From the NCBI GenBank assembly GCA_028583405.1, contig CM053251.1:4247271-4311270 (forward strand): a DNA stretch of 64,000 nt, in the 5' to 3' direction. Position numbers and translations under genes: made by a program. Below are positions 34,234 to 46,883 of this stretch, piece by piece (position 1 is the first letter of the stretch; each line of letters starts with the position of its first letter). Under the pieces are notes generated by a model. It saw only the letters and a list, made by a program, of their open reading frames with translations, made no database searches and was not told the origin of the DNA. Source of the DNA: Pogonophryne albipinna. Taxonomy: Eukaryota; Chordata; Actinopteri; Perciformes; Artedidraconidae.

Positions 34234-37233
34234 GTGTGTGTGTCTGCCCAAGGACAATTAAAGGTAAAACCTAATAGAGGTGTCATACATAATAACCTAA
34301 TACAAGTAAATGTAACAACTACTACAGTGCAACAAAACAGGAATATTAAATGTGGTCTCTTAAACATAAGATCTCTAGCATCTAAAGCAATATTGGTAAA
34401 TGATTTAATATCAGATTATAATATTGATATATGCTGTCTCACTGAAACTTGGTTGAGACATGAAGAATATGTCCGCATAAACGAGGCCACTCCACCCAGC
34501 CATATCAATACTCATATTGCCCGAGGCGTGGGCCGAGGAGGTGGAGTTGCAGCAATCTTTGACTCAAGTTTACTTATCAATACTAAACCAAAATTAAATT
34601 ATACCTCCTTTGAAAGTCTCGTTTTTAGTCTTACGCATCCGACCTGGAAAACTTTGCAGCCAATCTTATTTGTTACAGTGTACCGTGCACCAGGTCCTTA
34701 TTCAGAATTCTTATCAGAATTCTCTGAATTTTTATCAACTTTGGTTCTTAAAACAGATAAAGTAATTATCGTAGGTGACTTTAATATTCATGTTGACGAT
34801 GATAAAAATAGCCTTACTGTTGCATTTAACTCTATATTAGATTCTGTTGGTTTCTGTCAGAGTGTAAATAAACCAACCCACTGCTATAATCACACTCTCG
34901 ACCTTGTTCTGACTTATGGTATTGAAATTGAGCAACTATTAGTCGAACCGCATAATCCTGCTTTATCCGACCATTTCTTAGTAACTTTTGAAGTATTGTT
35001 ACTAGACTACAAAGCATTAGTCAAAAGCTCCTGCAGCAGAAACCTATCTGTTAGTGCTATAGCCAAATTTAAGGAAGAGATTCCACCAATATTTAACTCG
35101 ATAGCATGTCTGCATGTAGGGGAGGAAACTTATAAAAAATGTACACCACCCCAAATTGATCATGTTGTTGATAGTGCTACAGATGCGCTGCGAATAAAAT
35201 TAGACTCTGTTGCTCCTTTGAAAAAGAAGAAAATAAAACAACATAGATTAGCTCCATGGCATAATGCCGAAACCCGCAAAATAAAGCAAAAGTCGAGACA
35301 ACTTGAAAGGATATGGCGTTCCACTAAACTTGAAGAATCTCGTTTAATTTGGCATATTACTCTCAATGAATATAAGAAAGCACTGCGTAAAGCGAGAGCA
35401 GCCTACTACTCTTCATTAATAGATGAGAATAAGAATAATGCAAGATTTCTTTTCAGCACTGTAGCCAGGCTGACAGAGAGCCACAGCTCGATTGAGCCTT
35501 CTATTCCCATAGCACTCAGTAGTAATGCTTTTATGTGCTTTTTTAACGATAAAATTGTTACTCTTAGAAACAAAATTAATGACCTCTTGCCTTTGACCAG
35601 TATAGTGTTATCAACAGCTCCCGGAAACGTAAGTTCTAATATTACACTAGATAGTAAACTAGAATGCTTTTCAGCCATTAACCTTGAACAATTAAATTCA
35701 ATGATTCTCTCTTCTAAACCATCAACGTGTATGTTAGACCCAATTCCAACTAAGCTGTTGAAGGAAGTTTTTCCATTAATTAGCACTTCTTTATTAAATA
35801 TTATGAATATGTCTTTATTATCAGGCTATGTTCCACAATCATTCAAAGTAGCAGTGATAAAACCGCTTCTTAAAAAGCACAACCTCGATCCAGAGGTTTT
35901 AGCCAATTATAGACCTATTTCTAATCTTCCGTTCCTCTCAAAAATTCTTGAGAAAGCAGTCGCAAAACAGTTGTGTGATTACTTAAAAAACAATGATTTA
36001 TTTGAAGATTTTCAGTCTGGCTTTAGAACACATCATAGCACAGAGACAGCTCTGGTTAAAGTCACAAATGACATTCTAATAGCCTCTGACAAGGGACTTG
36101 TCTCTATTCTTGTTTTGCTCGATCTCAGTGCTGCATTTGATACTATCGATCATGATATCTTATTGCAAAGACTAGAGCACTTAGTTGGCATACAGGGAAC
36201 TGCTTTAGACTGGTTTAGGTCCTATCTATCTGAACGCTCTCAGTTTGTACGTGTCAATGATGAATCTTCCACGCAAACCAAAGTTAGCCATGGAGTGCCA
36301 CAGGGCTCAGTGCTCGGACCTATTTTGTTCACATTATATATGCTTCCGTTAGGCAATATTATAAGGAATCATTCTGTAAATTTTCATTGTTATGCAGATG
36401 ATACTCAACTATATTTATCAATCAAGCCTGATGAAATTAATCATCTAAATAAAATTCAAGACTGCCTCAAGGACTTAAAAACGTGGATGACCTTAAACTT
36501 TTTGATGTTAAACACGACCAAAACGGAAGTTATTGTACTTGGCCCGAAGAATCTACGAAACAAATTATCTAAAGATATACTAACTATGGATGGCATTAAT
36601 TTGGCCTCCAGTGAGACTGTAAGGAATCTTGGTGTTATATTTGATCAGGATTTATCCTTTAACGCCCACATAAAATCAATTTCAAGGACCGCCTACTTCC
36701 ATCTACGTAACATTGCAAAAATCAGGCATATCTTGCCTCAAAACGATGCAGAGAAACTAGTCCATGCATTTGTTACTTCAAGGCTGGATTATTGTAACTC
36801 TTTATTATCAGGGTGTACCAAGAAGTCAGTCAAGTCGCTTCAGCTGATTCAAAATGCTGCAGCTCGTGTACTAACCAGAGTTAGGAAAAGGGACCACATT
36901 ACTCCTGTTCTGGCTGCCTTACACTGGCTCCCTATAGAACACAGGATAGAATTTAAAATTCTTCTTCTCGCCTACAAAGCCCTTAATGGGCAGGCGCCAT
37001 CTTACCTTAAAGAACTCATTATACCCTACTGTCCTACTAGGGCATTGCGTTCCAAGAATGCAGGGTTGTTGGTTGTTCCTAGAGTCTCTAAAAGTACAAT
37101 GGGAGCCAGAGCCTTTTCTTATCAAGCTCCACATTTTTGGAATCAGCTTCCAGTTTGTGTTCGGGCGGCAGACACCCTATCCGTTTTTAAGAGTGCGCTT
37201 AAGACCTTCCTTTTTGATAAAGCTTATAGTTAG
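34234..37233 (+). CDS. L2 LINE ORF2: APE endonuclease and reverse transcriptase
   Basis: It encodes about 1,000 residues. The APE-like endonuclease region has [12 protein letters not shown] (about 40-51), CLTETWL (about 67-73), [10 protein letters not shown] (about 178-187) and [10 protein letters not shown] (about 242-251, catalytic SDH). The reverse transcriptase has [20 protein letters not shown] (about 555-575), [13 protein letters not shown] (motif A), [13 protein letters not shown] (motif B) and [11 protein letters not shown] (motif C, YADD). The C-terminal L2 block has [24 protein letters not shown] and [15 protein letters not shown]. It ends TAG after KAYS. The codon at 34234 is GTG, and no ATG occurs before the endonuclease domain. 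The frame is open back to the ORF1 stop at 34117, so its true start is not a normal initiation codon. No frameshift or internal stop was seen. Confidence 0.92.
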   Translation: MCVSAQGQLKVKPNRGVIHNNLIQVNVTTTTVQQNRNIKCGLLNIRSLASKAILVNDLISDYNIDICCLTETWLRHEEYVRINEATPPSHINTHIARGVGRGGGVAAIFDSSLLINTKPKLNYTSFESLVFSLTHPTWKTLQPILFVTVYRAPGPYSEFLSEFSEFLSTLVLKTDKVIIVGDFNIHVDDDKNSLTVAFNSILDSVGFCQSVNKPTHCYNHTLDLVLTYGIEIEQLLVEPHNPALSDHFLVTFEVLLLDYKALVKSSCSRNLSVSAIAKFKEEIPPIFNSIACLHVGEETYKKCTPPQIDHVVDSATDALRIKLDSVAPLKKKKIKQHRLAPWHNAETRKIKQKSRQLERIWRSTKLEESRLIWHITLNEYKKALRKARAAYYSSLIDENKNNARFLFSTVARLTESHSSIEPSIPIALSSNAFMCFFNDKIVTLRNKINDLLPLTSIVLSTAPGNVSSNITLDSKLECFSAINLEQLNSMILSSKPSTCMLDPIPTKLLKEVFPLISTSLLNIMNMSLLSGYVPQSFKVAVIKPLLKKHNLDPEVLANYRPISNLPFLSKILEKAVAKQLCDYLKNNDLFEDFQSGFRTHHSTETALVKVTNDILIASDKGLVSILVLLDLSAAFDTIDHDILLQRLEHLVGIQGTALDWFRSYLSERSQFVRVNDESSTQTKVSHGVPQGSVLGPILFTLYMLPLGNIIRNHSVNFHCYADDTQLYLSIKPDEINHLNKIQDCLKDLKTWMTLNFLMLNTTKTEVIVLGPKNLRNKLSKDILTMDGINLASSETVRNLGVIFDQDLSFNAHIKSISRTAYFHLRNIAKIRHILPQNDAEKLVHAFVTSRLDYCNSLLSGCTKKSVKSLQLIQNAAARVLTRVRKRDHITPVLAALHWLPIEHRIEFKILLLAYKALNGQAPSYLKELIIPYCPTRALRSKNAGLLVVPRVSKSTMGARAFSYQAPHFWNQLPVCVRAADTLSVFKSALKTFLFDKAYS

Positions 37234-37999
37234 GGCTGATTAGATTCAGCCCCTAGTTTTGCTGATATAGGCTTAGTTTGTCGGGGGACATCTTACTTCT
37301 TCCTTCTCTCTGTCTATACCTGTGTACTCTCATGTTCCGATTAACCCAGCTTCCCCAAATGTCTTTCTTTTTGGTGTCTATATACGCTGGGATCCGGAGT
37401 CATGGATGATCCTGCGGTCCTGTGTCCTGCATCGCGAGCCCTGGATCTTGAGTCGTGGCTGTGTGATGGATATCCTCGTGGATTAATCTTCCTATTATAC
37501 ACACATGCATTTCCAAACATTTGGACTACCTATGTTGCAAATGTATTATCTTTTCAATTTACACACGGCATCTATTGCACGTCTGTCCGTCCTGGGAGAG
37601 GGATCCCTCCTCTGTTGCTCTCCATGAGGTTTCTCCCATTTTCCCCTTTAAAACTGTGGGTTTTCTTTGGAAGTTTTTCCTTGTACGATGTGAGGGTCTA
37701 AGGACAGAGGGTGTCGTATTGTCATACTGATATTTTTGTACAAACTGTGAAGTCCACTGAGACAAATGTAACATTTGTGATATTGGGCTATATAAATAAA
37801 CATTGATTGATTGATTGATTGAATAACAGCCACAGTCACAGTGAGAGAGTGACGGCTACACGCACTGCTGGTGACACATGTGAGTCAGAGAGAGGAGGCT
37901 CCGTCAGCCAGTTAGCAACTTTCCCAGCTTTCATCTCTACAGGAGGCAGTCGACTGGTCAGACCGTCCCTGAAACACTAGGCCGAGCCCGGGGGGAGGC

Positions 38000-38002
<3 letters not shown>

Positions 38003-38068
<66 letters not shown>
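38003..38068. repeat. (GA)n microsatellite
   Basis: GA run of about 66 bases. Confidence 0.95.
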
Positions 38069-38072
<4 letters not shown>

Positions 38073-38180
38073 AAAATAAATCTGATAGCTCGAGTTTCCA
38101 TGCCAGGGCCCACCCAAGACCGGGAGCAACTGATTCGATTTACCTAAGAGAAGCCCAACTGTTACTCAGGGAGACAGGAG

Positions 38181-38184
<4 letters not shown>

Positions 38185-38212
<28 letters not shown>
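38185..38212. repeat. (GT)n microsatellite
   Basis: Short GT run. Confidence 0.9.
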
Positions 38213-38346
38213 CAAGAGAAACTGCAATACTAGCACTTTCTTTATTCTCAATTTTTTTTGTAATTCCATTTTTACGTCAGCCTCCACTTTGGCAGACACA
38301 AGACTCAAGATTTAGACATTACATCTTGTTGGCTTGCTAACTAACT

Positions 38347-38350
<4 letters not shown>

Positions 38351-38399
<49 letters not shown>
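38351..38399. repeat. (GT)n microsatellite
   Basis: GT run of about 48 bases. Confidence 0.93.
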
Positions 38400-38929
38400 G
38401 CACTGCTCTGCCACGGTGCTTAGACTCGTGACAGGCTATATATTATCCATACATCACCTGCATGTGACTCTTTGAGCACAAATAGACTGCAGTGTATGCG
38501 CTGCACGCCTCACGGTAAACAGCTTCTCTTGAAAAGCTTCTCCACACGCATTTCCCTGTTCCCTGCCTCTCGCTGTTGCACCAGCATTACAGTCTGCAGC
38601 CTGTGGGCTAAGACTAACCCTCCTCTCAGTGTAGTGAAGTTTAACTTTTATTTGACACATTTAGAGACACGCTGCCTGTTAGAGGCCATAACAGAACCCA
38701 TAGCCTGTGAATAATGAATGTCCCATAGCAGTGTTCGGCTGTCTTACTCTACACCTTTGTCTGTGCTTTTTTGGAGGAATACCAGTTATCTCCCATTACA
38801 TCATTGTATACTAATATTCTATGCTCAGAGACTGCAGCAAAACCAGAGTTTATGAAATGCACAAACCAAACCCTTGCATTTAAAGATTTTCTCAATATGC
38901 TAATGATGGTTAGCTCATAGTATGTTTGT

Positions 38930-39180
38930 ATCTTACTTGATATATATTACATGTTATAGTTGGCTTGTATGTTTAATGTGTTGCTGTCGTGCCACATGTA
39001 TCGTTAACATGTATGCTTAGTGTTCTTATTTTCTATTTGTTGTTGTTACACATTGCTTTGGCAATACTATGTTTGGCAATACTATGTTTTTGACATTTGA
39101 TATATGTTTTTGATATTTGAAATTTGGCAAAAATGTCCCAAATTGGGATCAATAAAGTACTTCTTATGTTATCTTATCTT
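38930..39180 (+). repeat. Probable retroposon 3' tail
   Basis: TGCTTTGGCAATACTATGTT with a duplicated TTGGCAATACTATG, then TGGGATCAATAAAGTACTTC and a (CTTAT)n end, resembles 3' ends of fish LINE families. No coding part is present. Confidence 0.45.
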
Positions 39181-39589
39181 ATGCCACTAAAGCGCCTCTG
39201 AATTTGATATCCCTAATGATTAGTGATTGTTAGGCTAACATTTTAACGGTACTCCTACTCTTAACGATACTGCTCATCTATCCGGCACTTTAACTGTATT
39301 TGTATCTGTTCTTTTTATTTTCTGATATCCTGCTGGCAGACCGATAAACACACAAACCCACCAAACCGAAAACACAACGTCCTAGTAGGCAAGTTAATGA
39401 GACAAGTGGTAATTACCTACTATAAAGAAAGTGACGGCCATGTTTGAATTTAAGACCAGAGGGGAGAGAGTGCAGCCAAGCCCACAACCTTGCTGCACCA
39501 ACCAGCGCTAAAGAGGTCGGAAAGGTCACTCCCCGACCAGTGGTGCCCATTGACTGGGAACGAGCAGAGACTGGAGCATGGAGAGGGGA

Positions 39590-39690
39590 GGAGGAAGAGG
39601 AGGAGGAGGAGGAGGAGGAGGAGGAGAGGTCACTGGGGGGAGGAGAGGTCACTGGGGGGAGGAGAGGTCATTGGGGGGGAGGAGAAACTC
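39590..39690. repeat. (GGA)n run and three short tandem copies
   Basis: A GGA trinucleotide run (about 39585-39626) is followed by three copies of GGAGAGGTCACTGGGGGG (the third with ATT for ACT). Confidence 0.85.
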
Positions 39691-40060
39691 TGAGCACATG
39701 GCCTTTAACCACATGACACACTAGAGGAGAGAAGAAAGCACAGCAGCTATCTTGTTGAAATGAATGCGCAGAGCTTGAGCTGCTGCTGAATCCATTCATT
39801 TGAATAATAATCCGTTTATAGAGCAGCAAAAGCAGTCTTCAGCACAGGAGCATTAGATGTTGTATTTTGTCTGCCAAATTCCCACCACTGTCTCAAACTT
39901 TGAATCACACTGTGTTTAAGTAACAAGTAATCCCCAGTTTCAAATATTAAACAGTGAGCATTGCTTTTGGGTAACTGTTTACAGAAGAGTATGGGTGGGA
40001 CAAACAGTATACCAGAAGTAGCTTCACCACACAGGTACCAAACTACCACCCTGAGCAAGA
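39691..40060. other. Probable zeb1 intron 1, nothing recognised
   Basis: No feature supported. Confidence 0.4.
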
Positions 40061-40065
40061 GAGAG

Positions 40066-40750
40066 CCTCAACACAAGGCCAGATCAACACAAGACCAGAT
40101 CAACACAAGACCAGATCAACACAAGGCCAGATCAACACAAGACCAGATCAACACAAGACCAGATCAACACAAGACCAGATCAACACAAGGCCAGATCAAC
40201 ACAAGACCAGATCAACACAAGGCCAGATCAACACAAGGCCAGATCAACACAAGACCAAATCAACACAAGACCAGATCAACACAAGGCCAGATCAACACAA
40301 GACCAGATCAACACAAGGCCAGATCAACACAAGACCAGATCAACACAAGGCCAGATCAACACAAGACCAGATCAACACAAGGCCAGATCAACACAAGGCC
40401 AGATCAACACAAGACCAAATCAACACAAGACCAGATCAACACAAGGCCAGATCAACACAAGACCAGATCAACACAAGACCAGATCAACACAAGGCCAGAT
40501 CAACACAAGACCAGATCAACACAAGGCCAGATCAACACAAGACCAGATCAACACAAGGCCAGATCAACACAAGGCCAGATCAACACAAGACCAAATCAAC
40601 ACAAGACCAGATCAACACAAGACCAGATCAACACAAGACCAGATCAACACAAGACCAGATCAACACAAGACCAGATCAACACAAGGCCAGATCAACACAA
40701 GACCAGATCAACACAAGACCAAATCAACACAAGACCAGATCAACACAAGG
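40066..40750. repeat. 16-bp minisatellite, about 42 units
   Basis: The unit is AGATCAACACAAGACC, with a common variant ending AAGGCC and a rarer AAATCAACAC variant (at 40257, 40417, 40593 and 40721). Because 16 is not a multiple of 3, three units (48 bases) make a 16-residue repeat in every frame, which explains the 284-codon ORF here; it is not a gene. The AAATC variants are 160, 176 and 128 bases apart (10, 11 and 8 units), so there is higher-order structure. Confidence 0.95.
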
Positions 40751-40786
40751 CTGTTAACTCACATGCAAATATATATATATATATAT

Positions 40787-41655
40787 TAGGGCTGTCAAAC
40801 GATTACAAATTTTAATCAGATTAATCATCACAGCTTAAAAATTAATTAATCATGATTAATCACCATTCGAACTATGTCCAAAATATGCCATTTCTTTATG
40901 TATATTGTTGTGGGAATGTAAAGATAAATGAAAGAAGGCGGATATATCCATTTAACATACAGTAGCCTATGTATGTATGTTTATTATAACATTGTTCTGT
41001 GTGTCAAAATGAAAGTCGGCCCACACACCTATCAATCATCAAACCGTGGGGTCTTATTTCATTACGTGTTGATTTCTATCAACACAGGGGGGGGGGGGTG
41101 ATCTAACCGCCTTCTGGAAAAGCTTCACAAGTACGTCGGTATGCAAATGCCCTTTGTGACACAAGTGACGGTAAGCATTTCAGATTGTTGCCGCGCATGC
41201 GTATCTGCGTACCAGTTATGTGCACCTACTACAGCAAAAGTATTCTCCGTCGGGACAACACCACGCCGTTATCTTGATTCTGATTGGCCAGAAGACATTA
41301 TCAAAGATGTTCTATTGAGAAGACGATCACTACGTGACAAAAGTTTTCAAAACCGTTTCTGGTCTTCGGTCTTTCCAGACAAGTGGCTACTGAAATCAAT
41401 CTTACTAACTGCTGTCTGTGCAATTTACTCCGCGAGTTGGCAGACTTTATTTAGCTTACTTTAACATCATTTTTCAAGGTGGGGCTAAGCCATTTCTTGG
41501 TATGGGTGTAGCCTACCCCAGCCATACCCTGGCGCTGCCACTGGTGGGATGTATGGGGCGGGCCATTCTGCACATGCGTTAAATGCGTTAAATATTTTAA
41601 CGCAATCAATTCAAAAAATTAATTACCGCCGTTAACGCGATAATTTTGACAGCAT
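40787..41655. mobile_element. hAT-like element with TTAGGGCTGTCAA-type ends
   Basis: The left end TAGGGCTGTCAAACGATTA and right end TAATTTTGACAGCATTA are imperfect inverted repeats, and both are followed inward by ATTAATTAATC/GTTAACGCG-type sequence. It sits inside an (AT)n run (40769-40786 and 41656-41671), which hides any target duplication. An ORF of 107 codons at 41141-41464 was not recognised as transposase. Confidence 0.65.
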
Positions 41656-41671
41656 TAATATATATATATAT

Positions 41672-43742
41672 CAGTGTTATATAACTTAATTCTTTATGAA
41701 TATACTATTTCTAATGGCACAGTCCTGTGACTAACAGTTGTGTCCGTGTTCATGCTAAAGATTGATGTATCTATCTTCCAATTATCCAAAATGTTGCCTC
41801 CTGAGATCTTTAATCAAGTATGTAGTTATAAAACAGTTTAAAACCCAGAGATATTAAACTTACGGTCCTATAAGACAAAGAGAAAAGAAAGACACTCACT
41901 TTTGAGAGGCTGCAATCAGCAAATCGTTGGCATTTCAGCTCGAAAAAATGATAAATGAACCAAGAAGAAATGACAAATCAATTATCAGAAAAGGTCACGG
42001 CTCTTTTTATCTATTCTCAAATAACTTTAACGACCCTCTCAAGCCAGACGAATTTTAAAACACAGTAAAAAGGCCCTCGTCTCAAACACAGTCCATGCAA
42101 GTTTGTTTCACTTTCCAAACTAGATGATTACAGATTGTATCAATACAGCTAGATTTGCTGTTGATGACTAGATACAGATCTACTCTTCTCTTTTAACCTA
42201 ACCCAGATCAATCATCAATCATTATGTGAAAGTTAACTAAGTTCTTAAAATGTCCCCATAAAAACAAACATCTCTCCAGCATCTGTCAGACACGCTGCAC
42301 ATCTGGAGCAGGATGTCCTGTCACCGGCTTATTATCTAGCCTCAGATTTCCCAGCCGTTCACAGACTGTGCGCCTTATGATCCACAAAACAAACAAGAAA
42401 CGAGCGACATGCAGCGGGTGACACTTTTATAAAGCAGCGGAGGTTCTGGGGATTTGTTATTTGTTTTTGCAGCCTCTTAGGATCCTCTGTTCTGCTGGAG
42501 TGACAGCTTCTTGGTGGGAGAAGATCTGTGTTTTGGATGCTCAGCAATTGTATTTGACCCAGTTGTTTCTCAGCAAGGTGGTTTTTCCAAATGCGTTCAC
42601 ATTCCCAGCCAGAGTGGTAAATCCTGTCCTAATCGCCAAGTCTGTCAGGTGCATCTCTGGGCTGTCAGCGGCATTCTTCTATTGAGAATTCACAAGAAAA
42701 AGAATATTCAGAGAGAAGTGGATGACGATGGGCTGTTCATATCTGGTTGTAATACATCCTCAAAACGTGCGTGTGAAGCAGTACTACAGAAATGACCTTC
42801 CATGCAGATGACACCATTTTCTTTTGTACTATTTTTGACAGTACTTTCACACCTTTTTAAACTTCGTCATGCCTTTCTTTAGCGGGGAATAAACTTCCCT
42901 GTAGTTCTCAGTTTGTGGAAAAAGCTGAAGAGTGTGATTACACTGGGCTGTTTCCAGGTCTGAATGTGTCCAAGTGTTTGAATTTGAAGTGGGCTGTATC
43001 TGCTAAGCTTGTGTGCTGAGTAAACTTCCCTCGTATTTAACACAATACTTTCCGTTTGTATGAAAAGACATGAGAAAATGGAAGCTGAGAACGTGTAATT
43101 ACATGGGGAATATATTGTGTACCACTCAGCAGGGTTTTAATTAAATAAATGTCATACAATTGCTGCATTTTTATACAGTTTGAGCGGGGAAGATCCAGAC
43201 CGGCTCCATGGTGAACAACATGCATCGGTTGTGCAGATCCAGCCAACCATGCTTTATTTTAAATTACAGTTATTTTCTCCTGCATGTCATTTAGTGTCTG
43301 TTTATACTAGCCTACTGTGAATACACCTTTCCTGGGCAAATTACCTACCTCCTTTTACATACTTAGTCATTCAAGTGATTGTTATTCTTAAAATAGTGCT
43401 GCTGTAGCACGACAGATGAGCTTATTGTCTGTTGTCAGATACTGTTGACCATTAGAAGAACTAGAAACAGCAGCACAAAGTGTTTTCAGTAGAGCTGATA
43501 TGATTTGACAATAAATTGAATCGTAGACTGCCAGGAAATATATCTGCTACATAATTTTGGGGATTGATTGTAGTCAAATGTTCAAGCTAAAATTAACCAA
43601 AACAATCACCTGTTAAAAAAATGTAATGGTGTGCTGGTCGTCTGCATCTCCTGAAGGGTTTAGGACTGTTGTTTGGATAAGACAAGTTATTAAAAACTAA
43701 GTAAAAACTACTTTCAGTTTCGGTAGCAAAACATTATCTTGA
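41672..43742. other. Probable zeb1 intron 1, nothing recognised
   Basis: No ORF, RNA gene or structured repeat that I can support. Confidence 0.45.
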
Positions 43743-43746
43743 TTAA

Positions 43747-44127
43747 AGGTGGGGTTTGTAATTTTGGAGAAACCAGCTCGAGTGCGCTAGAATTTGAAAA
43801 TACACAGCCGGAAAAATCTGCCACTTCCTTACAGAGCCCCTCCTCCAACACACACGAACGCGCACATGACCAATGAGGGCACGCGATACATTTGTGCACA
43901 GATGGAAGGCTGACAGGCAGGTAGGCCATCCAGTTACTTTAGCCGGGCCGGCTCAAATGATTGGTCGTGCTTTTTACAGCGCTACGGGTTCCACAGATTA
44001 CATTTTTTTATGGATTTTTTGTCAAAGCACTTCAGATATTCATTGCTATCGGGATGTTAAGAGCATTCCATGGAATATAACAAAAAGTATATCTCGAGCC
44101 GGTTTCTCAAACTTACCTACCCCACCT
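43747..44127. mobile_element. TTAA-target MITE with AGGTGGGG ends
   Basis: TTAA at 43743-43746 and TTAA at 44128-44131 flank ends AGGTGGGGTTTGTAATTTTG and its counterpart AACTTACCTACCCCACCT. Matching subterminal parts are GAGAAACCAGCTCGAG and CTCGAGCCGGTTTCTC. It is 381 bases with no transposase. TTAA duplications are typical of piggyBac and Kolobok. It is distinct in sequence from the AGGGGCCC family in this window. Confidence 0.82.
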
Positions 44128-44429
44128 TTAATTGTTTGGTCTACAATTTTTTTTAACCATGCTCTTAAACGTTTCCTAAAGTGTAAGATGTCATCAAATA
44201 GTCTTTTTGTCCATCAACCATGAAAAGACGATAAGACCAAGAAAGGCAGCAAATCGTCACAAAGAAGAGACAGTAACTGGGTAAAGACTGATCTTTTATC
44301 AAAATACTTTCCCTTTCGGATCGGCTAATCGACTAATTGTTGCAGCTCTAATAGAGCAAATAGTTCATTGATAAATCAGTGAATAATGAATAATGCAGCC
44401 TGGTTTCAGGACCACTTTGCATGGCCTGC

Positions 44430-44990
44430 AGGGGTTTGATGGACTACTGTTAAGAACTCAGACACTTAGGAGGTAGGACCCAATTGCACGACCCCGGAGA
44501 CAGAGGTAAAGTATTTGTAAGATACTTTATTTTTTCAAGAACAGCAAAAATGAACAACAAAAAATGGTCTCTACAAAAATGGAGAACAAAATGAAAACGT
44601 TCACGTAGTGAGGATCAAAACTTTCACAAGAGCACATAGAGAGCATAGACCTGACTGTGGCAAAAGACGAGAGCAAAGATCTGACCATCGCAATAGACAA
44701 AAACGAACTGACACTGAACACTGGGAGACAGGGGAATTTAAACACAGGGTAACAAGACACAGGTGGGAACAATCAGGGGCGGGGCTGATGCTGATGAGCA
44801 CAGGAGACACAGAAGGGGTGACAGGTGAAAACAATCGGGGCCGGGGCTGGTGCTGATGAGTCTGGAATGACAGGTAAACGGTGAGTGACAAAACAAAACA
44901 GGAAGTGGAAGACAATACAACCAAAAAACAACATAAATCTCAACATTTCTGTCGGTGCACAACAACTACTCTTAAACCCAAACCGCTGGG
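44430..44990. repeat. Dispersed repeat with internal tandem duplication
   Basis: It starts near ACTCAGACACTTAGGAGGTA and contains two related segments, GGTGGGAACAATCAGGGGCG (44762) and GGTGAAAACAATCGGGGCCG (44823), each followed by GGGGCTG(A/G)TGCTGATGAG. The pattern is familiar from fish genomes; the class is not assigned. ORFs through it are chance. Confidence 0.5.
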
Positions 44991-46883
44991 TTAGACTCAG
45001 CCAACCTGCTGAAGCGTCCTTGACAGTAAATCCTTGCGTGTTCCAGAGAGGCTGTGCCTGACCCTGCGACCTCCATGTGCACGAGGTAGGATTTCTAATG
45101 GACATCCATCAAGTATTAGATTGGACAATATCACAAAGCAGAGTGACAGGAAGGATCTGTCCATGCCCTCTCCACGTGCTTTGGGTTCAGAGCTGCTCTG
45201 TGACCTTTAACACAACCTTTTCTCTGTTTTCCATCTTTCCCGTCGCTGTCGCTCTACCCTGCAAGTGGGGGTTGATCTTTGGTAGGTGCAACAAGGTTAA
45301 GATCCTCTCTATTTAGCCGTGCTTCATCATTGGGTGCTGAGAGAAAAACCCAAGGATCATAGAAGTTACTGGAGGACATGCTTGAAAAGCCACCAGGAAC
45401 GTTGGACTCTTTGCTGTTAGTGAAATTGTTGAGAGAACCACTGATTGTACTTAATATTGTCTCCGCTGACCTTTACTTTCAAGACTGTTGGGGTTATCGC
45501 TTTGGAAATGTCATTCAGGTTCACATATTAAGCCGTTAATCCCAAATAACAGTCTTTCTACTCCCTGAGATTCATCTTGCCTGCTACAGCCTTAAAACTC
45601 ATTTATAATATAATGATTATCATGAAACATAATGGGAGATGGATCTTCGAGGCGATGAGAAGACAGCTAAAGTGCAGATTAGAGGCTTCTGTTACCTCCA
45701 GCACATCTTGTGTTTCAATCCATACCCTGATTTCCAATACATGCTTTAGTTGCAATTCATGGTGTATTTTCAATTTGCACAAGGATTAATTTAGTATCTA
45801 TTTGGCTTTGCTTTCTCTTTTACTGGTTTGTTTATGCAATCAGGTAATGTAGAAGCATTCAGCGAATCATACACCCAATCAATAAACTCAACGTATTTAC
45901 CATATCTTCGGTCCCTGTGGAGACAAGACCACTGTTTGAATGGTTGATGCCTGATATCAGTCATGTGACCATTTAAAAATCATTCCTCTTGAATTAAAAG
46001 TCAGATGTTTTCTGTTTATTCCTCACAAATAAATGTTTTCCGCGATATATCAGAAATGTAATTCAAATGTAAGGTTGGTTTCACTTGAGCCAATAGTGTT
46101 GGTTTTTATTTGCCTGTTTTAAGAAGCGTTCTTGAAGAAAATATGTCTCTAATTTCGGCCTGAATACCTGCTTTAATGTCCTGCCAGCAGAAATAATCTC
46201 TCCTCTCCCTTACATTGGTCACAGTAAGATTCAAACAGGATACAAACACTTCCATCTTATCAATAACACTCTCTGTGTGGCTGATTAATGCCTCAGCAGG
46301 TACCGCTGCACTGCTGTGGTCATGATCTTACACTCACTACCAGCAAACAGTTTGCTCCTAGTCTCACCTGGTCAGTATTCATATCACACACATTCTCTGG
46401 TTGAAAACTCCTTGGGAAAAAGGTTGGAGAACTTCCACCGGGTATAAAGAGCTGCTTAGCATCAGAAAAATCTGAGCGTTGTGATGTGGAAAACATGACA
46501 TGTGTGTGTTTAGCTGTGTTAGAGATAGCTGCCTCTGCAACACAAGCTAGCCTGTGGGGGAAGAGTGTATCGCCGTGAGCAGTTTGAGTATCTGAGCTAT
46601 GCTTCACTTGGCTATGCTACGCTAAACTGAGCTTAACACTAAACAAGGCAAGCCTGCTGTGTATCTGCCCGGAGCTTCTGGGGTGAACAAGCTGGAGAAC
46701 ACAGTCTGCTGCCGTCAAACACACTCTTGGATAACACCGCTGACCCCGCAGTCTGGAGAACTGAGGTCAGCTATAAGGTAACATCAGTCAAAGTGTTTGC
46801 TTTGAAGATAAAGACACACTTTTATCAATGAGATATGAGCCTAGACACACACACACACACACACATATACACAAACACACACA
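44991..46883. other. Probable zeb1 intron 1, nothing recognised
   Basis: One short CA run at about 46844-46865. Otherwise no feature supported. Confidence 0.45.

Larger units (their letters stand above)
32985..37822 (+). mobile_element. Near-complete L2-clade LINE retrotransposon
   Basis: The span has a 5' region, an ORF1 with an esterase-type domain, an ORF2 with endonuclease and reverse transcriptase, a 3' UTR of about 560 bases and a short tandem tail (TTGA/ATTG)n at about 37800-37820, the hallmark of L2/CR1-type elements that lack poly(A). The 3' end GATATTGGGCTATATAAATA is shared with the fragment at 13315-13690. Both ORFs are open over full domain length, so the copy is young. The 5' boundary is uncertain (about 32940-33000) and I could not identify the target duplication. 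It lies opposite to zeb1. Confidence 0.88.

Noticed and set aside
33454..35786. Minus-strand ORFs of 60-126 codons inside the L2 element
   Set aside because: They are shadows of ORF1 and ORF2 with no domains of their own.
40066..40750. A possible CRISPR-like array or a 284-codon repeat protein
   Set aside because: The units are contiguous 16-mers with no spacers, and all frames give the same artefactual peptide repeat.
44527..45105. Cys/Ser/Phe-rich minus-strand ORFs
   Set aside because: They lie in a dispersed repeat with a tandem duplication; no domain or homology is recognisable.
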